Shown here: positions 5,288 to 8,150 of the stretch, piece by piece | Position numbering within the stretch: the first letter of the stretch is position 1 | Layout: each line of letters begins with the position of its first letter | Assembly: GCA_028698375.1 (NCBI GenBank) | Contig: JAQVDI010000026.1 | Span: forward strand, 1 to 8,150 | Length of the DNA: 8,150 nucleotides | Reading direction: 5' to 3' | Origin: Patescibacteria group bacterium | GTDB lineage: Bacteria; Patescibacteriota; UBA1384; JAGGWG01 | Made by a program: the position numbers and the translations under genes | The notes under the pieces: generated by a model | Databases searched by the model: none | What the model saw: the letters and a program-made list of their open reading frames with translations, nothing else | What the model was told of the DNA's origin: nothing

Positions 5288-6043
5288 ATGAAAAAAGTTT
5301 TATCTAAGGCAGATTTGCATATGCACACGACTTTTTCTGATGGTCAAGCGAAAGTAGAAGATGTTTTAAATTATGTAGTTAATAAAACTGATCTTAAAAT
5401 TATTGCTATTACTGATCATAATTGTATTACTGGCGCTCTTTTAGCTCAAGATATTGTGCGTGAAAAAAAATTACCAATTGAAGTTATTGTCGGTGAAGAA
5501 GTGTCAACTCGTAGTGGTCATGTTATTGGTCTTTTTCTAAAAAAAGAAATTCCAGCTGGTCTAACTGTTTGTGAAACTATTAAGCGTATCAAAAAACAAA
5601 ACGGTCTTGTCATCACTCCTCATCCTTTTTATTTTACAGTGATAAACACTTCTATTAAGCATGAGGTGATGAATGGGATTGGTTTGAGAGAAATTATGAA
5701 AAATTATAAATATATTGATGCCATAGAAACCGTAGACGCTACACCAACATTAGCTGATGAAAATTTAACCGCTCATATTTGGAATGCCACTTTAATTCAT
5801 AAAGCAGAAACTGGTTCTAGCGATGCGCATATTTTAGACGCAATTGGTATGGGTTATACTTTATTTGAGGGCACAACTAGTGCAGATTTGCGACGTAGTA
5901 TTGAGAATGCTCAAACTCGCGCTGTTGCTCGTCGTTGGGGATTTCTAGGTTTAGCCAAATATGCTTTTTTCTTTTTTCCTAAAGCTATTCGTTTAGGTGT
6001 GTATACATTAATTCATGGCAAAAGAAAAATTAATAAAATTTAA
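5288..6043 (+). CDS. PHP-family metal-dependent phosphoesterase
   Basis: PHP-domain proteins of this stand-alone type hydrolyse phosphate esters, in known cases nucleotides such as 3',5'-bisphosphates or short RNA ends; the substrate here cannot be read from sequence. The 251-residue product carries the metal-binding motifs in order: DLHMHT (9-14) with FSDG (16-19), ITDHN (41-45), GEE (69-71) with GHVIGLF (77-83), TPHPF (110-114), and the final GSSDAH (176-181). The metal set appears complete. The last ~35 residues form a basic and aromatic hydrophobic tail (KYAFFFFPKAIRLG) that may contact the membrane, which is unusual for a soluble PHP enzyme. The start has no Shine-Dalgarno site and sits 6 bases after an extended -10 box, so it is leaderless. 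It is divergent from the protease and convergent with the HTH gene, with a shared terminator. Confidence 0.88.
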   Translation: MKKVLSKADLHMHTTFSDGQAKVEDVLNYVVNKTDLKIIAITDHNCITGALLAQDIVREKKLPIEVIVGEEVSTRSGHVIGLFLKKEIPAGLTVCETIKRIKKQNGLVITPHPFYFTVINTSIKHEVMNGIGLREIMKNYKYIDAIETVDATPTLADENLTAHIWNATLIHKAETGSSDAHILDAIGMGYTLFEGTTSADLRRSIENAQTRAVARRWGFLGLAKYAFFFFPKAIRLGVYTLIHGKRKINKI

Positions 6044-6080
6044 AATGCCCCCTATTTAATAAGGAGCATTAATTTTATTA
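6044..6080. terminator. Bidirectional terminator shared by convergent genes
   Basis: AATGC (6044-6048) pairs with GCATT (6066-6070) and CCT (6051-6053) with AGG (6062-6064), leaving small bulges and an AT loop. A/T-rich tracts lie on both sides. It starts one base after the PHP gene's stop, and the stop codon of the minus-strand HTH gene (6056-6058) is inside the loop. Confidence 0.65.
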
Positions 6081-6892
6081 ACTGATATTAATCGCATTTT
6101 TTCGCGGGTTTTTTGACGCATGTATTTAAATTCTCTAGCAATAACCTTATTTCTGAAATCGCTAAGATCTTTTCGGGTGATTTGCCAAACCCCTTTTTGT
6201 TTAACGGCAGTAAGATAACCAAGTTTAATCCAAATACCAACCATTTGAAAAGAAAAACCTAATATTTCTGCTGCTTCTTTGGCTGATAGATAATTATTTT
6301 TTATTTTTCTTTTAGAAAGATAATATTCAACTGTTTTTAATTCTTTTGATTTTTTGTTAAACATTTTCAGCATTTTTTGATCGGGAATCTTTCTAATCCA
6401 AATCATACCTAAAGCTTTTTTAATGGGACCAAACGCATTTTTAATAGCATATAATCTGAATGTTGAAGTATTTTTGTTGATTTTTTTAGCAGCCATACTG
6501 CAAGTTATCCAATTGCTATACAAATCAATAATTCTTATGATTTCAGAAGGCGGAATCAACCAATATCTAAAATTATTTTTTTTCCTGCCATTTTTTTTAA
6601 GACCTTTTATGCTACCATTTCGTAAATGATAATTAAGCGCACCTATAGAGACAATTTTAATTTGTTTTGCCAGGTCATGTGAATTGCAACCATCTAGGTG
6701 GCTTAAAATAAAATCTTGATCAGACTGCGAGAATGATTGTTCTAAATTATTTTCTTTTACTTCAAAGTGTTGTTGATTCATTCTGATTAAGGATTTTGCG
6801 AGTTCTGAATGAATAAAACAATAAGGATGAGGTTCCAAAATTATTACTTTATGTCTGCAACCGACAACAAAGCACAATTCTTGTTCGCACAT
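6056..6892 (-). CDS. Putative DNA-binding regulator: zinc-finger-like N-terminus and three HTH units
   Basis: I do not recognise a named family for this 278-residue protein. Residues 7-28 hold C-x4-C-x12-C-x2-H, a possible zinc-binding motif. Three regions look like MerR/excisionase-type winged HTH units: about 58-117 (HDLAKQI... LNYHLRNGSIKGLKK ... YWLIPPSEI), about 118-176 (CSMAAKKI... FRLYAIKNAFGPIKK ... IWIRKIPD), and about 202-250 (LSAKEAAEILGFS... VGIWIKLGYLTAVKQ ... VWQITRKDL). The third is the clearest match; the first two follow the same layout: AAK-type helix, recognition helix, basic turn, W-x-I strand. The C-terminus is strongly basic. The ATG at 6892 has a weak AAGGA site upstream and a promoter at 6926-6954. 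It may bind several DNA half-sites, perhaps as a regulator or mobile-element accessory protein, but no integrase or transposase is nearby. Confidence 0.72.
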   Translation of the reverse strand: MCEQELCFVVGCRHKVIILEPHPYCFIHSELAKSLIRMNQQHFEVKENNLEQSFSQSDQDFILSHLDGCNSHDLAKQIKIVSIGALNYHLRNGSIKGLKKNGRKKNNFRYWLIPPSEIIRIIDLYSNWITCSMAAKKINKNTSTFRLYAIKNAFGPIKKALGMIWIRKIPDQKMLKMFNKKSKELKTVEYYLSKRKIKNNYLSAKEAAEILGFSFQMVGIWIKLGYLTAVKQKGVWQITRKDLSDFRNKVIAREFKYMRQKTREKMRLISVNKINAPY

Positions 6893-6925
6893 ATTCTTTT
6901 CCTTGTCAATGTTCTAACTAACTGC

Positions 6926-6954
6926 AGTATCTTATAAATTTATTTTTTCGTCAA
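6926..6954 (-). promoter_or_regulatory. Promoter of the triple-HTH gene
   Basis: On the minus strand TTGACG (6954-6949, 5 of 6) and GATACT (6931-6926, 4 of 6) are 17 bases apart, about 34 bases before the ATG. The -10 box overlaps an ACTGCAGT palindrome (6921-6928), next to a repeated TTAG on the minus strand. That could be an autoregulatory site, which is speculative. Confidence 0.5.
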
Positions 6955-6994
6955 TCTTTTAAAAACATTTTTTTTATGTTAAACTTATGCTGTT

Positions 6995-8150
6995 ATGAAA
7001 AAAGAAGAAGCGAGTCGTTTAGAAAAATTAGAGAATTTGAAGAATGAAGGGATTAATCCTTACCCTAGTGTTGCTTTAAATTGTGGAAGTATCGCCAATG
7101 TCCGCGAAAAAAAAGAAGGTGAAGTGATAATTGCTGGTAAAATTATTTCTTTACGCAGTCATGGAAAATCTACTTTCGCTGATTTGGAAGACGAAAGTGC
7201 CAAAATTCAACTTTATTTTAAATTAGATAATTTAGGAGAAAAAAAATATCAAGATTTAAGCTTATTAGACGCTGGAGATTATATTCAAGTTAAAGGTGAT
7301 TTATTCAGCACTCATGCGGGTGAACTAACTGTGGAAATAAAAGAATTTAGTATTTTAGCTAAATCGCTTTTGCCGATTCCAGACAAGTGGTATGGGTTGA
7401 AAGACACAGAGATTAGGTATAGAAAGAGATTCTTAGATTTAATTATTAATGATAACGCTCGGAACAATTTGCGAATTCGTTCTAAAATAGTTTCTAGTTT
7501 GCGTAGCTTTATGGAAAAAAATAATTTTATTGAAATAGAAACACCAGTTTTACAACCCATTCCAGGTGGCGCAGCTGCTAAACCTTTTAAAACTAAATAC
7601 AACATTTTAGGGCAAGATATGTATTTACGTATTGCCCCAGAGCTATATCTAAAACGTTTAATTGTCGGCGGTTTTGAAAGAGTTTATGAAATCGGTAAAA
7701 ATTTTCGTAATGAAGGCTTGTCGCATATGCATAACCCAGAATTTACAATGATGGAATTTTATTGGGCGTATCAAAACTATGAGAGTTTAATGGATTTTAC
7801 TGAAAAATTAGTTTCTAATTTAGTCAAAGAAATAAAAGGGAAATTAAAAATTACTTATCAAGGTGAAGAAATAGATTTTAAACCTCCCTATAAAAGAGTA
7901 AAATTTATTGATTTAATCCGTGATCATTGTGGAATTGACCTTGAGAAGTCATCAGATTTTGAATCACTTAAAAAAGAGGTTCTTTCCAAAAATATTGATT
8001 TAAACTTTAAAGAAATTTCTACTTGGCCTAAATTGGCAGATGAATTATATAAAAAAGTGGCTCGTCCCAAAATAATGCAGCCAACTTTTTTAATTGATTA
8101 TCCTAGCGTTTTAAAACCATTGGCTAAAGCCAAGGCAGAAAATTCTAATG
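6995..8150 (+). CDS. lysS: Lysyl-tRNA synthetase, class II (3' partial)
   Basis: Class II lysyl-tRNA synthetase charges tRNA-Lys in the cytoplasm. The frame is open from ATG 6995 to the window end (385 codons); typical enzymes have about 500 residues, so roughly a quarter is missing. Residues ~44-125 form the OB-fold anticodon-binding domain (VIIAGKIISLRSHGKSTF). Class II motif 1 covers RFLDLI to TPVLQPIPGGAAAKPF (145-198). Motif 2 covers FERVYEIGKNFRNEG with Arg238-Asn239-Glu240, followed by HNPEFTMMEFYWAY (246-259). The APELYLKRLIVGG segment (214-226) is typical of LysRS and separates it from AspRS and AsnRS. Motif 3 lies beyond the window. No Shine-Dalgarno site is visible; TATGTT (6975-6980) and TATGCT (6986-6991) are weak -10 candidates close to the ATG, so the transcript is probably leaderless or nearly so. 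Confidence 0.95.
   Translation, partial: MKKEEASRLEKLENLKNEGINPYPSVALNCGSIANVREKKEGEVIIAGKIISLRSHGKSTFADLEDESAKIQLYFKLDNLGEKKYQDLSLLDAGDYIQVKGDLFSTHAGELTVEIKEFSILAKSLLPIPDKWYGLKDTEIRYRKRFLDLIINDNARNNLRIRSKIVSSLRSFMEKNNFIEIETPVLQPIPGGAAAKPFKTKYNILGQDMYLRIAPELYLKRLIVGGFERVYEIGKNFRNEGLSHMHNPEFTMMEFYWAYQNYESLMDFTEKLVSNLVKEIKGKLKITYQGEEIDFKPPYKRVKFIDLIRDHCGIDLEKSSDFESLKKEVLSKNIDLNFKEISTWPKLADELYKKVARPKIMQPTFLIDYPSVLKPLAKAKAENSN

Noticed and set aside
7312..7605. 97-residue minus-strand frame inside lysS
   Set aside because: Opposite strand of a clearly conserved lysS coding region.
1..8150. CRISPR arrays, tRNA genes, insertion sequences
   Set aside because: No regularly spaced repeats, no tRNA-like cloverleaf with CCA, and no transposase or terminal inverted repeats were found by eye.

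Overview
The window looks like part of a low-GC genome, most probably a Patescibacteria/CPR bacterium. This is an inference from the style of the hisS and lysS products, the sparse small secreted proteins, the leaderless gene starts, and a GC-rich CCCGCC...GGCGGG hairpin of a type I associate with intergenic DNA of that group. No marker gene here settles the taxonomy. Two housekeeping tRNA synthetases frame the window: the 3' end of hisS at the left edge and the first three quarters of lysS at the right edge, both on the + strand.

Layout. (1) 1-300: hisS tail and a two-way terminator. (2) 284-1832: two minus-strand secreted proteins of unknown function, one with an EF-hand-type calcium loop and one beta-strand-rich. 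Between them lies a + strand structured RNA gene with its own promoter and intrinsic terminator. (3) 1913-3722: a compact + strand unit with a near-consensus promoter, a palindrome, two genes and a terminator. Its coding part is far richer in GC than the rest (hand counts: 35/60 at 2221-2280 and 37/60 at 3061-3120, against 15/60 at 5341-5400). It encodes an unrecognised membrane-anchored helical protein and a YkuD-type L,D-transpeptidase lipoprotein. (4) 3834-5234: a minus-strand pair, a membrane-anchored DUF922-type zinc protease followed by a polytopic membrane protein. (5) 5288-6043: a PHP-family phosphoesterase transcribed divergently from the protease. Both divergent genes have an extended -10 box directly before the ATG, so both mRNAs should be leaderless. 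(6) 6056-6892: a minus-strand putative regulator with an N-terminal zinc-finger-like motif and three apparent tandem MerR/excisionase-like HTH units. (7) 6995-8150: lysS, cut by the window end.

Functionally, most of the accessory genes point outward: signal peptides, a lipoprotein, membrane anchors, a cell-wall cross-linking enzyme and an extracellular protease. The two-gene GC-rich unit reads as an acquired envelope-modification module. The structured RNA at 959-1179 and the triple-HTH protein are the parts least explained by known families. Accessory genes at 841, 1832, 2005 and 2995 have strong Shine-Dalgarno sites, while 4328, 5234, 5288 and 6995 have none, which suggests two styles of translation initiation and perhaps two histories.
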